Source: an uncultured Sphingomonadaceae bacterium (GTDB lineage: Bacteria; Pseudomonadota; Alphaproteobacteria; Sphingomonadales; Sphingomonadaceae). From it: 64,000 nt of DNA. The DNA is taken from positions 1 through 64,000 of the forward strand of contig CADCVW010000047.1 in the NCBI GenBank assembly GCA_902806235.1, written 5' to 3'. Below, piece after piece: positions 9,556 through 19,301 of this stretch. Each line of letters begins with the position of its first letter. The stretch's first letter is position 1. Below the pieces are notes generated by a model. That model made no database searches. It was given only the letters and a program-made list of their open reading frames with translations, and was not told the origin of the DNA. A program made the translations under genes and the position numbers.

Positions 9556-9912
9556 CTACTTGCCCTTACGGTTCTTGCGCGCCGCATAGCGAGCGTCGCG
9601 CAGCGCCTTCTTCTCCGCCTCGCTCATCTGGTGCTTAGCGGGCGTCTTGCGGGCAATCTCTGCGGCCTCGGCCGCCGCCGCGGCTTCTTCCGCCGCACGG
9701 CGCTTGGCCGCTCTTTCCTCCTCGCGCGCTTCGCGGGCGAGGCGGCGCTTCTCGGCTTCCGCTGCTTCCTTTGCCGCGCGCTTGGCCGCGCGCTCGGCGA
9801 GCGCGGCCTCGTCGGCCGGCGGCTTGGCGCGCAGCTTCTCCAGCGCGCCATCCCGCGCGCGCTGCGCCGCCGCCCTGCGCTCCTCGAACCCCGGATCCTT
9901 GAAACCTGCCAT
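9556..9912 (-). CDS. DUF6481 family coiled-coil protein
   Basis: This is a 118-residue, highly charged protein made almost entirely of Ala/Glu/Lys/Arg helix, with probable coiled coil from residue 10 to 85. The N-terminus MAGFKDPGFEERRAAAQRAR and the C-terminus KKALRDARYAARKNRKGK match the DUF6481 family of sphingomonads as I recall it. The ATG at 9912 is chosen because the upstream part of the frame is not family-like. Function unknown; the basic tail could bind nucleic acid. It lies seven bases downstream of the methyltransferase start. Confidence 0.8.
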   Translation of the reverse strand: MAGFKDPGFEERRAAAQRARDGALEKLRAKPPADEAALAERAAKRAAKEAAEAEKRRLAREAREEERAAKRRAAEEAAAAAEAAEIARKTPAKHQMSEAEKKALRDARYAARKNRKGK

Positions 9913-10075
9913 TTCTACGAACTTCGTCCTTTCGTGCCGGGGACCGCCTATCGCGCGCTCCGCCGTGTGGGCAAATGGTTTCGCCGGGCGCGCGTTGCCA
10001 GTGGCCGGGGCGGCGGCTAGCATCCGCGCTCCGCGTTCGACTCCTCGGGTCCGCGGTGATGGGCGGGGGCCTTCG

Positions 10076-11338
10076 ATGGAACGGCTGAAGCGGGCGGGTG
10101 CGTGGGTGCGGCGGCGGCCGTGGCTGTCGGGCGCGCTGGCATTGGGGCTGGCGCTGATCCTGTGGGCGGCGCTCACCCCCGACGAGCCGACCTACGAATA
10201 TGTCACGGCGACCGTGGACCGCGGCGAGGTCGTCCGCCGCGTCGCCGCCAGCGGCAAGCTGCGCGCCTTGAACACGATTAAGGTCGGCGCGGAGGTGTCC
10301 GGGCAGATCACCAAGGTGAACGTCGACTTCAACTCGCCAGTCACCGCCGGCCAGGTGCTCGCGGAGATCGACCCCACGCGGCTCCGCGCCCGGGTGGAGC
10401 AGGCGCGCGCGCAGGTGGCGTCCGCCCGCGCCGCGCTCGCCCAGGCCGAGGCCGCGACCGGCCGCGCCCAGGCCGACCTCGGCATACAGCAGCGCGAATA
10501 TGGCCGCCGTTCCGCGCTCGCCGAACGGGGCTTCGTCTCCGGCTCGGGGCTCGACACCGCGCTCGGCGGGCTGTCCTCCGCCCGCGCCGGGACGCGCACG
10601 GCAGCGGCGCAGGTAGCATCCGCCCGCGCCGGCATCGCCCAGGCCAACGCCGAGCTCAGTTCCGCGCTGCAGGAGCTCAGCCGCACGCGCATCGTCTCGC
10701 CCGCCAGCGGCGTGATCATCAACAAGCTGGTCGAACCCGGCACCACCGTCGCCGCGAGCTTCCAGACGCCCAACCTGTTCGAGATCGCCGCCGACACCAC
10801 GCGGATGCAGGTGGAGGCGTCGGTCGACGAGGCGGACATCGGCCAGGTCCGCACCGGCCAGCCGGTGCGCTTCACCGTCGACAGCTACCCCGACGAGCGC
10901 TTCGCCGCCTCCGTGCGCCAGATCCGCCAGGCGGCGACGGAAGCGCAGAACGTGGTGAGCTACCTCGTCATCCTCGACGTGGACAACGAGGAGGGTAAGC
11001 TCCTGCCCGGCATGACGGCCAACGTCGAGATCATCACCGGCCGCCGCGCGAACGTGCCGCGCGTGCCCACGACCGCGCTCCGCTTCCGCCCGCGCGAGGA
11101 CGACCGGCCGGAAGGCCCCGCCCCGCCCGCGGGCCGGCCCGCGGTGTGGGTCGCCACCGCCGACCCGTTCCGCCCCGCGCGTCGGGCGCTGCGGCTTGGC
11201 CTCGCCGGTGACGACTACGCGGAGGTGACGGGCGGGCTCGCGCCCGGTGAGGCGGTGCTGATCCGCAGCCGATCGACGGAGAAGCGCGATCCCGCCGAGG
11301 GCGTCGACGAGGAAGAGGGCGATGACGCCGCTGCTTGA
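10076..11338 (+). CDS. Efflux RND/ABC periplasmic adaptor subunit (MacA-like, HlyD family)
   Basis: The 420-residue membrane-fusion protein is the periplasmic link of a tripartite exporter. A single N-terminal membrane anchor spans about residues 17-36. It is followed by the barrel-sandwich half [30 protein letters not shown], a long Ala-rich alpha-hairpin (about 100-215), the second half [18 protein letters not shown], and a beta-barrel with [16 protein letters not shown]. The ATG at 10076 begins MERLKRAG, directly before the anchor. The gene overlaps the ATPase gene by 17 bases, so expression is coupled to macB-like genes. Confidence 0.93.
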   Translation: MERLKRAGAWVRRRPWLSGALALGLALILWAALTPDEPTYEYVTATVDRGEVVRRVAASGKLRALNTIKVGAEVSGQITKVNVDFNSPVTAGQVLAEIDPTRLRARVEQARAQVASARAALAQAEAATGRAQADLGIQQREYGRRSALAERGFVSGSGLDTALGGLSSARAGTRTAAAQVASARAGIAQANAELSSALQELSRTRIVSPASGVIINKLVEPGTTVAASFQTPNLFEIAADTTRMQVEASVDEADIGQVRTGQPVRFTVDSYPDERFAASVRQIRQAATEAQNVVSYLVILDVDNEEGKLLPGMTANVEIITGRRANVPRVPTTALRFRPREDDRPEGPAPPAGRPAVWVATADPFRPARRALRLGLAGDDYAEVTGGLAPGEAVLIRSRSTEKRDPAEGVDEEEGDDAAA

Positions 11339-12023
11339 GGCGCGCGAGCTCCGCAAGGAGTACGCGCTCGGCGGCGAGGTGGTGCGCGCGGTCGACGGGG
11401 TGGACCTGGACATCGCCCACGGCGAGTTCGTCGCCATCATGGGGGCGAGCGGGTCGGGCAAGTCGACCTTCATGAACATGATCGGCGCGCTGGACGTGCC
11501 CACGGCGGGCACGCTGCGCATCGACGGCACGGACATCGGCGCGCTCAGCGGCGACGAGCTCGCCGCCATCCGCAACCGCAAGATCGGCTTCGTTTTTCAG
11601 CAGTTCAATCTGCTGCCGCGCACCACCGCGCTCGACAACGTCGCGGTGCCGCTGATCTACGCGGGCGTGGACGCCGCCGAGCGCCGGGCGCGGGCGGCGC
11701 GTAGGCTGGGCGCGATGGGCCTCGCCGACCGGATGGACCACACGCCCGCCAAGCTGTCGGGCGGCCAGCAACAGCGCGTCGCTATCGCCCGCGCGCTGGT
11801 TACCGAGCCGCTGCTGCTTCTCGCCGACGAGCCCACCGGCGCGCTCGACACCGCGACGTCCGAGGACATCATGGGGGTGTTCCAGCGGCTAAACGGCGAA
11901 GGCATCACCGTGGTCGTCGTCACCCACGAGCCCGACATCGCGGCCTACGCCGCGCGCCGCGTGCTGTTTCGCGACGGTCGGGTGATCGAGGACGCGCCCG
12001 TGCGCGAGCGGCGGGCGGCGTGA
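11322..12023 (+). CDS. MacB-type ABC transporter ATP-binding protein
   Basis: The 233-residue ATPase belongs to the MacB/LolD group. It has Walker [10 protein letters not shown], the Q-loop in [10 protein letters not shown], the [15 protein letters not shown] signature, Walker [14 protein letters not shown], and the switch region VVVVTHEP. It drives the permease encoded immediately downstream. The start lies inside the adaptor gene and the stop overlaps the permease GTG (GTGA), giving a tightly packed adaptor-ATPase-permease operon. Unlike E. coli MacB, the ATPase and permease are separate polypeptides. Confidence 0.95.
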   Translation: MTPLLEARELRKEYALGGEVVRAVDGVDLDIAHGEFVAIMGASGSGKSTFMNMIGALDVPTAGTLRIDGTDIGALSGDELAAIRNRKIGFVFQQFNLLPRTTALDNVAVPLIYAGVDAAERRARAARRLGAMGLADRMDHTPAKLSGGQQQRVAIARALVTEPLLLLADEPTGALDTATSEDIMGVFQRLNGEGITVVVVTHEPDIAAYAARRVLFRDGRVIEDAPVRERRAA

Positions 12024-13273
12024 GCGGGCGGCTGCGGCGCGGGCTTTCCGGCTGGCTCATCAACGTCCGCATCGCACTCACCGCGCTCCGCGTGAACCTC
12101 ACGCGGTCGGTGCTGACCACGCTCGGCGTGATGATCGGCGTGCTCGCGGTGATCCTCGCGGTCGCGGTGGGCAACGGGGCCAAAGTGTCGGTAATGGAAT
12201 CGATCAACGCGCTCGGCTCCAACATGGCGATCGTCGTTCCCCAGCCCGACCGGCGCGGCGGGCAGCGCACGGGGGAGCGCGGGCGGCTCACCGAACGCGA
12301 CGCGCGGGCGATCGAGCGGCTGGTGCCCGGCGTCCGCGCCATCGCCCCGCAGCTGCGCTCCTCGGTCCAGCTCACCGTGCCCGGCGGGCGGGCGAGCAGT
12401 TCGGCGATCGGCGTTACCCCCGACTACGGCCGCGTCGCGGGCGTCGACGTCGATATCGGCCGCTTTGTCTCTGACCTCGACGAGCGCACGGCCGCGCGCG
12501 TCGCGGTGCTCGGCCCCAGCGTCGCCGCTAAGCTGTTCGGCGACTTCGATCCGGTGGGCCAGAGCGTCCGCGTCAACCGCGTGCCGTTCGAGGTGGTGGG
12601 GGTGCTCCAATCCAAGGGATCGAGCTTCGGCAACGACAACGACGACCTGCTGCTCGTGCCCTTGTCCACCGCGCGGCAGCGGCTCGCCTCCGCCACGACC
12701 CCGCAAGGCCCCGACGACCTGCAGCTCCTCTTCGTCGGCGTGGAGGACGGCGTCGACTTGCGCCAAGCCAAGCGCGACATGACGCGCGTGTTGCGCGACC
12801 GGAACAACGTGCGGCGCGGCGAGACCAGCCCCTTCACCATCAGCACCACGGAGGAGTTCATGGAGGAGTCGAACACCGTCACCGGCGTGTTCCAGGGCGT
12901 GCTGGTTGCCATCGCCTCCATCTCGCTGCTCGTCGGCGGCATCGGCATCATGAACATCATGCTCGTGTCGGTGACGGAGCGCACCCGCGAGATCGGGCTG
13001 CGCATGGCCTTGGGCGCGCGGCGCCGCGACATCCGTAACCAGTTCCTGGTCGAGGCGGCCGTGCTGTGCGTGATCGGCGGGGCGATCGGGCTGGCGCTGG
13101 CGGTGGGCGCGGCAGCGGTGTTCGAGAGCGTCGCCGACTTCCCCGCCCCCATTGGCCCCGGCACCGCGGTGGGCGCCATCCTCTTCTCCGCCCTAATCGG
13201 CCTGCTTTTTGGCACCTATCCCGCGATCCGCGCTTCCCGCCTGTCGCCGATCGAGGCGCTGCGGAGCGAGTAA
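12020..13273 (+). CDS. MacB-family ABC transporter permease
   Basis: The 417-residue permease has an N-terminal helix (about residues 36-56, [20 protein letters not shown]), a large periplasmic MacB_PCD domain, and three C-terminal helices. The conserved [36 protein letters not shown] precedes the FtsX domain, which ends [14 protein letters not shown]. The start is GTG at 12020, overlapping the ATPase stop. Together the three proteins should export a small molecule or peptide, probably via a TolC-like porin encoded elsewhere. Confidence 0.95.
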   Translation: MSGRLRRGLSGWLINVRIALTALRVNLTRSVLTTLGVMIGVLAVILAVAVGNGAKVSVMESINALGSNMAIVVPQPDRRGGQRTGERGRLTERDARAIERLVPGVRAIAPQLRSSVQLTVPGGRASSSAIGVTPDYGRVAGVDVDIGRFVSDLDERTAARVAVLGPSVAAKLFGDFDPVGQSVRVNRVPFEVVGVLQSKGSSFGNDNDDLLLVPLSTARQRLASATTPQGPDDLQLLFVGVEDGVDLRQAKRDMTRVLRDRNNVRRGETSPFTISTTEEFMEESNTVTGVFQGVLVAIASISLLVGGIGIMNIMLVSVTERTREIGLRMALGARRRDIRNQFLVEAAVLCVIGGAIGLALAVGAAAVFESVADFPAPIGPGTAVGAILFSALIGLLFGTYPAIRASRLSPIEALRSE

Positions 13274-13318
13274 AGCCGTCCGGCGTTCCCCTCCCGTTCG
13301 ATTGAATGGAGGTGAGCG

Positions 13319-13531
13319 ATGGCGGAAAAGACGTTCAAGGCCGGCGACCATGTGAAGTGGGGCACGCCGCAGGGCGAGACCTCCGGCACCGTCGTCAAGA
13401 AGGAGACGGGCACGACCAAGGCCGGCGGCCATACCGCCAAAGCGAGCAAGGAGGAGCCGCAGTACCGGGTGAAGAGCGACAAGTCCGGCAAGGAAGCGGT
13501 GCACAAGCCCGCGGAGCTGAAAAAGGGCTGA
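13319..13531 (+). CDS. DUF2945 (HVA1/TUDOR-like) small protein
   Basis: A 70-residue protein, FKAGDHVKWGTPQGETSGTV, TKAGGHTAKASKEEPQYRVKSDKSGKEAVHKPAEL, matches the DUF2945 'hypervirulence-associated TUDOR' family almost end to end. AGGTGAGCG just upstream of the ATG at 13319 serves as ribosome-binding site. Family members are small cytoplasmic proteins of unknown role, often near stress genes. The gene appears monocistronic. Confidence 0.85.
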   Translation: MAEKTFKAGDHVKWGTPQGETSGTVVKKETGTTKAGGHTAKASKEEPQYRVKSDKSGKEAVHKPAELKKG

Positions 13532-13537
13532 CGCGGC

Positions 13538-14641
13538 TCAGGGCTGGAACGAGAACAAGCGCGTCGGCAGCGATGCCGGCGCGCCCGGATTGAACCAGAC
13601 GGTGTCCTGGATGCGGCTCGCGGTCACGTAGATGCGCCCGTCCGGCCCTTCGGCGAAGGTGTCGGGCCAGCGCAGCCGGCGGTCGGCGAGCACCCGCTCG
13701 ACCCGGTCGCCGACGAGCCGGGTGATCGACGAGTCGCCGGGCGACGTCAGGTAGAGCGTCCCCGCCCGGCTCATCCACAGCCCGTCGGCGACGTGGGTGG
13801 TCGCCACCTTGCGCACGCCCGCCCCGCGCGCCTCTTCGTCCACGCCGTCGCGCAGCAGGTCCGCGTCGATCGCGTAGAGCGTGCGCCCTGTCAGCGCCTG
13901 CCAGTAGAGCGTCCGCCCGTCGTTCGACAGAGCGATGCCGTCCGCGGCGAAGAAGGGCTGGCGGCCGTCCGGGCGGCGCAGCGGGCGGTCGTCGACCTCC
14001 ACCGTCACGTCGCCCTCCGGCTGGGTGCTCGGGTGGCCGTCGAGCGCGCGGAACGACCGCCCGCTCACCAAGTCCACGACAATGATCGCGCCCCGCGCGC
14101 CCGAGTCGGTGATGTACCCCGTCCGCCCGTCCGGCGAGAAGCGGATATCGTTGAGGTAGGTGCCCTGCAGCGCCACGTCGCCCGGCACGGGGATGACCTT
14201 GGTGACCTGGTCGGTCGCCAGGTCAATCTTCACCAGCTTGGGCGCGCCTTCCAGGATGCGCTCGTTGCCCGGCGCGCCGGGGTCGAGCACCCACAAATTC
14301 CCGCGCCCGTCCGGCACGATCGACTGGACGCAGACGAAATAGTTTTGGACAGCCAGCTCCGTTGCCTTCGCGTTGCGCCACGAATTCCAGCGCGCGTCGG
14401 GGTAGGGCCGCAGGCTCCCGTCGGCCATCACCTCCGCCACGGACACCGGCGCGTCGTCCGTCCAGCGCGGGAAGTTGACGAAGCGCCGCCCGTCCGCGCT
14501 CACCGCCGCGCCCGTGACCTGGTGGGGGAAGCGCGCCTCCTCCCGCAGCGGCCGGGGCGCGCGGGAGCGCGCAGCGACGCCTGCCGCCAGCGCCAGGCCG
14601 GCGAGCGCCAGCGCGGGGATCGTGGCTTGTTTCCTGTTCAC
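13538..14641 (-). CDS. Yellow/major-royal-jelly-like or SMP-30-type beta-propeller protein, exported
   Basis: The 367-residue protein begins with a signal-like segment (VNRKQATIPALALAGLALAAGVAARS) and continues with propeller repeats such as GNLWVLDPGAPG, LNDIRFSPDGRTGYITDSG, FFAADGIALSNDGRTLYWQAL, ADGLWMSRAGTLYLTS and WPDTFAEGPDGRIYVTAS. This pattern fits the L-dopachrome-tautomerase-related/MRJP family or the SMP-30 lactonase fold. GTG at 14641 is chosen as start because GAAGGAGG lies at good spacing upstream; the longer upstream frame has no such site. Probable periplasmic hydrolase or binding protein, substrate unknown. Confidence 0.82.
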   Translation of the reverse strand: MNRKQATIPALALAGLALAAGVAARSRAPRPLREEARFPHQVTGAAVSADGRRFVNFPRWTDDAPVSVAEVMADGSLRPYPDARWNSWRNAKATELAVQNYFVCVQSIVPDGRGNLWVLDPGAPGNERILEGAPKLVKIDLATDQVTKVIPVPGDVALQGTYLNDIRFSPDGRTGYITDSGARGAIIVVDLVSGRSFRALDGHPSTQPEGDVTVEVDDRPLRRPDGRQPFFAADGIALSNDGRTLYWQALTGRTLYAIDADLLRDGVDEEARGAGVRKVATTHVADGLWMSRAGTLYLTSPGDSSITRLVGDRVERVLADRRLRWPDTFAEGPDGRIYVTASRIQDTVWFNPGAPASLPTRLFSFQP

Positions 14642-14754
14642 GCGTCGCCTCCTTCGAGTCCGAAGGGCAACAACCCCGCACGGCCCGCTCGGCTCCGGGG
14701 CGTGACGGCGGCGGAACGCGCTGCGATAAACCGGCGCGAGCAGGAGGAGGAACC

Positions 14755-16134
14755 ATGACCGCCACGGCCGCGCCGGACGACGCCATTCCCTTGGCCGCGC
14801 CGCCACATGCGCCCGACGTCCTCGGCCACCCGCGTGGGCTATGGTTTCTGGCCTTCGCCGAGGCTTGGGAGCGCTTCTCCTATTACGGGATGCAGGCGCT
14901 GCTCGCGCTGTACATGGTCAAATATCTGCTGCTCCCCGGCAACGTCGAGCGCGTAGCGCTGTTCGAGCCGCTGCGCGCGCTCTACGGCGGGATCGACGGC
15001 CAGCCGCTCGCCTCCGCGGTGGTCGGCACCTATTTCGCGCTCGTCTACCTCACGCCCATCCTTGGCGGGCTGATCGCCGACCGCTTCATCGGCCGGCGCC
15101 GCGCGGTGCTGCTCGGCGCGATCATCATGTCGCTCGGCCATTTCCTGATGGCTTGGGAGGCGGCGTTCCTATTTGCGCTGCTCGCGCTCGTGGTCGGCGT
15201 GGGCCTGTTTAAGGGCAACATCGCGAGCCAAGTGGGGGCGCTTTACGCCGACACCGACTTGCGCCGCGCCGACGCCTTCCAGATCTTCTACCTCGGCATC
15301 AACGCGGGGGTGATCGCCGCGCCCCTAATCGTCGGCACGCTGGGCGAGACGGTGGGCTGGCACTGGGGCTTCGGCGCGGCGGGCGTCGGCATGCTCCTCG
15401 GGCTGCTGATCTACGTCGCCGGCCAGCGCCACCTGCCGCCCGAGCCCGCCCGCCTCGCGGCCGGCGCGCCCCGCGCCGCGCTCGACCGGCGCGAGAAGCT
15501 GGCGGTCGCCGCCTTGCTGCTGCTCATTCCGGTGCTGGCGCTGGCGATCGTGCCGAACAACCAGATCTTCAACGTTTACCTCGTCTGGGGCGACCGCGAC
15601 TTCGACCTGAACTTCCTCGGGACGGAGCTGCCGACCACTTGGCTTGTCACGCTGGACGCCTTGGTGAGCGTGACCTTCCTCGCGCTGGTCGCGCTTTTCT
15701 ACCGCTGGTGGGCGAAGCGCCGTGCCGAGCCCGACGAACTCGGCAAGCTGATCATCGGCTCCGCCTTCTCCGTCGCCGGGATGCTCTGCCTGTTCGCGGC
15801 CGCCGCGACCAAGGGCGAAGGCGAAAAGATCGGGCTCGGCTGGCCCGTGCTGTTCCACGTGCTCAACAGCATCGGCTTCGCGCACATGTTGCCCGTCAGC
15901 CTCGCGTTGTTCGCGCGGCTCGCGCCGGCTTCGCTCAACGCCACGGTGATCGGCCTCTACTACCTCGCCTTCTTCGCCGCCAACGCGCTGGTCGGCTGGG
16001 TCGGCGGCTTCTTCGAAAGCCTGCCCACCACGACCTTCTGGCTTCTCCACGCCGGCTTCGCCGCGGCGGCGGGGACGGTGTTCCTGCTGTTCAAGCTGCT
16101 GCTCGCGCCGCGGCTGATGGCAGCGCCGGCCTAA
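14755..16134 (+). CDS. POT-family proton-coupled oligopeptide transporter
   Basis: This 459-residue MFS-type transporter of the POT/PTR2 family imports di- and tripeptides with protons. The diagnostic first-helix motif is present (AEAWERFSYYGMQALL, i.e. ExxERFxYYG). The second-loop motif GGLIADRFIGRRRAVLLG and FYLGINAGVIAAPLIVG are also conserved. About 12-14 hydrophobic helices are visible. GGAGGA ends just before the ATG at 14755. The window also carries two secreted S9 peptidases, which could supply its substrates. Confidence 0.93.
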   Translation: MTATAAPDDAIPLAAPPHAPDVLGHPRGLWFLAFAEAWERFSYYGMQALLALYMVKYLLLPGNVERVALFEPLRALYGGIDGQPLASAVVGTYFALVYLTPILGGLIADRFIGRRRAVLLGAIIMSLGHFLMAWEAAFLFALLALVVGVGLFKGNIASQVGALYADTDLRRADAFQIFYLGINAGVIAAPLIVGTLGETVGWHWGFGAAGVGMLLGLLIYVAGQRHLPPEPARLAAGAPRAALDRREKLAVAALLLLIPVLALAIVPNNQIFNVYLVWGDRDFDLNFLGTELPTTWLVTLDALVSVTFLALVALFYRWWAKRRAEPDELGKLIIGSAFSVAGMLCLFAAAATKGEGEKIGLGWPVLFHVLNSIGFAHMLPVSLALFARLAPASLNATVIGLYYLAFFAANALVGWVGGFFESLPTTTFWLLHAGFAAAAGTVFLLFKLLLAPRLMAAPA

Positions 16135-16140
16135 ACGCGC

Positions 16141-17538
16141 TCAGGCGGCCGTCACGGCCTCCAGCGCGTCCGTGAAGCGGCGGCGCCACCAGAGCACGTC
16201 CTCCTCCACCACATTGTCCATCATCCGCCGCCAGCGCGCGATCCGCTCCTCCCGCGGCATCTGCAGGGCGGTGTTGATCGCCTCCGCGAGCTCGTCGGGG
16301 CTGTGCGGATTGACAATCAGCGCGTCGCACAATTGGTGCGCCGCCCCCGCGAAGCGCGACAAAACGAGCACGCCAGGGTCTGCCGGATCCTGCGCCGCGA
16401 CGAACTCCTTGGCGACGAGGTTCATCCCGTCGCGCAACGGCGTGACCAGGGCGACGCGTGCGGCGCGGTAGATGCCGGCCAGCGTCTCCCGGCCGTAGCC
16501 CTTGTTGACGTAGCGGATCGGCACCCAATCCAATTCCGCGAACTCGCCGTTGACGCGCCCCGACAGCCCGTCGAGCTGGGCGCGGATCTCGAGATAGGTG
16601 TCCACCGTCTCGCGACTGGGCGGCGCGATCTGCAGGAAGCTGACCTTGGCGCGGCACTCGGGGCGCTGTTGCAGGAAGCGTTCGTAGCCGAGGAAGCGTT
16701 CGGGCAGCCCCTTGGAATAGTCGAGCCGGTCAACGCCGACGAGGAGGCTCCTACCCGCCCGGCTCGCCCGCATCCGCTCGGCAGCGCGCAGCGCGCCCTC
16801 GCTCGTCGCGGCGGCGACGAAGCTTTCGGTGTCGATGCCGATCGGACAGCTGATCGCCCGGATCGTCCGGTCGCCTACGGTGACGCGGCCATCCTCGCCC
16901 AGCGTGGCCCCCATCAGGCTGGTCGCGTAGTGGAGGAAGGATTCGAGCCATTCCTCCGTGTGGAAACCGACCACGTCATAGGCGAACAAGGCTTCGACGA
17001 GCTGGCGGTGGTGCGGCAGCGAGCGCAGCAGTTGGGTCGGCGGCCAGGGGATGTGGAGGAAGAAGCCGAGCCGGTTCCCGAGCCCGCGCGCGCGCAGCTC
17101 TTGGCCGAGCGGGATTAGGTGGTAGTCGTGGACCCAGACGAGGTCGTCCGGCTCGATCAGCGGGACCACCGTGTCGGCGAAGCGCTCGTTGACGCGCTGA
17201 TAGCCGCCCTCGAACCCGCGCTCGAAACGGGTCAGGTCGAGCCGGTAGTGGAACAAGGGCCACAGCGTCCGGTTCGCGTAGCCGTTGTAGTACTCGTCGA
17301 AGTCGTGCTCCTCCAAATCCACGGTCGCCGTGGTCACGCCGTGCGCGCGCTGTAGATTGAGCTGGCCGGTGAAGGCGTCCACCGTCTCGCCGGACCAGCC
17401 GAACCACAGCCCGCTGTACTCGCGCAGCGCGGCGGACAGCGCCACCGCGAGCCCGCCCTGGTTGCCGCCGCCTTCGCCGGTGGGCGGCTGGACGCGGTTG
17501 GAGATGATGATCAGGCGGCTCAGCGGAAGGCGCTCCAC
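16141..17538 (-). CDS. otsA: Trehalose-6-phosphate synthase
   Basis: A GT20 enzyme that joins UDP-glucose and glucose-6-phosphate. Its 465 residues include the N-terminal IIISNRVQPP, the glycine stretch GNQGGLAVALSAAL, LWPLFHYR, VWVHDYHLIPLG, GVDRLDYSKGLPERF and the nucleotide-binding TPLRDGMNLVAKEFVAAQ near the C-terminus. The start is GTG at 17538, overlapping the 3' end of the GH15 gene by 19 bases. Last gene of the otsB-GH15-otsA operon for trehalose, a compatible solute. Confidence 0.95.
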   Translation of the reverse strand: MERLPLSRLIIISNRVQPPTGEGGGNQGGLAVALSAALREYSGLWFGWSGETVDAFTGQLNLQRAHGVTTATVDLEEHDFDEYYNGYANRTLWPLFHYRLDLTRFERGFEGGYQRVNERFADTVVPLIEPDDLVWVHDYHLIPLGQELRARGLGNRLGFFLHIPWPPTQLLRSLPHHRQLVEALFAYDVVGFHTEEWLESFLHYATSLMGATLGEDGRVTVGDRTIRAISCPIGIDTESFVAAATSEGALRAAERMRASRAGRSLLVGVDRLDYSKGLPERFLGYERFLQQRPECRAKVSFLQIAPPSRETVDTYLEIRAQLDGLSGRVNGEFAELDWVPIRYVNKGYGRETLAGIYRAARVALVTPLRDGMNLVAKEFVAAQDPADPGVLVLSRFAGAAHQLCDALIVNPHSPDELAEAINTALQMPREERIARWRRMMDNVVEEDVLWWRRRFTDALEAVTAA

Positions 17539-19301
17539 GGCTGGGACAGGAGGACGGCGCAGTTAATCAGCCCGACCAGCGAATAGGTCTGCGGATAGTT
17601 GCCCCACAGCTCGCCGGTCTGCGGGTCGATGTCCTCCGACAGGAGCCCGGCGGGGGTGCGCCGCGCGAGCATCTCGGAGAAGAGTTCGCGCGCGTCCGCG
17701 TCTCGGCCGGTGTGGTGCAGCGCTTCAATCAGCCAAAAGGTGCACACGTTGAAGGCGGTGTGCGGCAACCCGAAGTCGTCCTCCGTCGCGTAGCGCAGCA
17801 TGTGCGAACCGCGGCGCAGGCCGGCCTCGCAAGCTTCCAGCGTGCCGCGGAACCGCGGGTCGTCAGGGCTCAGGAAGCGTAGGTCGAGCAGCTGGATCAG
17901 GCTCGCGTCGAGATTGTCGTGGCCGAAGGTCGCCGACATTCGGTCCGTGTCCGGCCGCCACGCCGCCCCTTCGATCGCGGCGCGCAGCCGGGCGGCGTGG
18001 CCGGCCCAATGGGCGCGGCGTTCCGCCAGCCCCAGCGCGGCGGCCGCGTTGGCCAATCGATCGCACGCCGCCCAGCACATAGCGGCGGAGTAGGTGTGGA
18101 CGTTGGCCTTGGTCCGGAGCTCCCACAGTCCCGCGTCGGGCTGGTCGAAGGCGGCTATGGCCCGCTCCCCCACCCGCTCCAGCGCGCGGAAGTCCTCCAG
18201 GCCCGCCGGGCGGAACAGCCGCCGGTCGAAGAAGGCCTGCGCGTTGGACAGGACGATCTGGCCGTAGGCGTCGTGCTGCACCTGCCGGTAAGCGTCGTTG
18301 CCGACGCGCACGGGGCCCATGCTCCGGTAGCCGGGGAGCGCCGGGGCAAAGCCCTCCTCCAGCCGCGCCTCCCCGCCCACGCCGTAGAGCGGCTGAATGT
18401 GCCCGCCGCTGGCCTGGTCGACGATGTTACGGAGATACTCCAGATAGCCTTCGAGCACGTCGAGCGCGCCCAAGCGGTTGAGCGCCTGCACCGTGTAGTA
18501 GGCGTCGCGGATCCAGCAGTAGCGGTAGTCCCAGTTGCGCTCGGACCCGTCGTGCTCGGGAACCGAAGTCGTGAGCGCGGCGACGATCGCGCCCGTCTCC
18601 TCGTGTTGGCAGAGCTTGAGAGTGATCGCCGATCTGATCACCGCGTCCTGCCACTCGGGCGGGGTGGCGAGCCCGCGCACCCAGCCGCGCCATTCGGCCA
18701 TCGTGCGCTCGAGCATCAGGTCCACCGCCGGCCCGAGCTCGTCGGCGAAGCCTTCGTCCGGGCCGAGGAAGAAGTGAAGCGGGCGCTCGACGCGGAATGC
18801 CCCCTCCGCCTCCACCAGCCCCACCGGCGCATCGGTGGTGAGGCGCAGCGTGAGGCCGGGCAGCAAATAGCGGAGGTGGTTGGAGCCGCTCGTCACCGGC
18901 GGGACCATCGCGCCCCAATCGCCCGCGGGCCTGAGCCGCACGCGGACGCGCGGCGAGCCGGCGAGCGGGCGCACGATCCGCGCGAAGGCGACCGGGCGGT
19001 AGGTGCGGCCGAGCCGGCGGTAGCGGGGGCAGAAGCTCAGGATTTCCAGCGCGTTGCCCGCGCCGTCGCGCTGCACGGTGCGGAGTACCGCCGTGTTGCG
19101 CAGGTAGTCCTGCTCGGTCTCGGTCGCGCCCTCGAGCGCCACGTCCCAAAACCCGCGCTCGGGCGCCTCGCCGCCGAGCAGCGCGGAAAAGGCGGGATCG
19201 CCGTCCACCCGCGGCACGCAGCCCCAGACGAACCGCCCGCCGCTGTCCAACAGCGCGGAGACTTGGCAATTGCCGATCGGCCAAAGGTCCAGATCGCTCA
19301 C
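17520..19301 (-). CDS. Glycoside hydrolase family 15 protein
   Basis: This 593-residue GH15 protein (glucoamylase/trehalase-like) sits between otsB and otsA. A beta-sandwich N-terminus (WPIGNCQVSALLDSGGRFVWGCVPR) is followed by an (alpha/alpha)6 barrel with the conserved NWDYRYCWIRDAYYTVQALN and the C-terminal WGNYPQTYSLVGLINCAV. GTG at 19301 overlaps the otsB stop (GTGA); the long upstream extension of this frame is only the shadow of otsB. Its association with ots genes is common, but whether it hydrolyses trehalose or another alpha-glucan is not decided by sequence. Confidence 0.92.
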   Translation of the reverse strand: MSDLDLWPIGNCQVSALLDSGGRFVWGCVPRVDGDPAFSALLGGEAPERGFWDVALEGATETEQDYLRNTAVLRTVQRDGAGNALEILSFCPRYRRLGRTYRPVAFARIVRPLAGSPRVRVRLRPAGDWGAMVPPVTSGSNHLRYLLPGLTLRLTTDAPVGLVEAEGAFRVERPLHFFLGPDEGFADELGPAVDLMLERTMAEWRGWVRGLATPPEWQDAVIRSAITLKLCQHEETGAIVAALTTSVPEHDGSERNWDYRYCWIRDAYYTVQALNRLGALDVLEGYLEYLRNIVDQASGGHIQPLYGVGGEARLEEGFAPALPGYRSMGPVRVGNDAYRQVQHDAYGQIVLSNAQAFFDRRLFRPAGLEDFRALERVGERAIAAFDQPDAGLWELRTKANVHTYSAAMCWAACDRLANAAAALGLAERRAHWAGHAARLRAAIEGAAWRPDTDRMSATFGHDNLDASLIQLLDLRFLSPDDPRFRGTLEACEAGLRRGSHMLRYATEDDFGLPHTAFNVCTFWLIEALHHTGRDADARELFSEMLARRTPAGLLSEDIDPQTGELWGNYPQTYSLVGLINCAVLLSQPWSAFR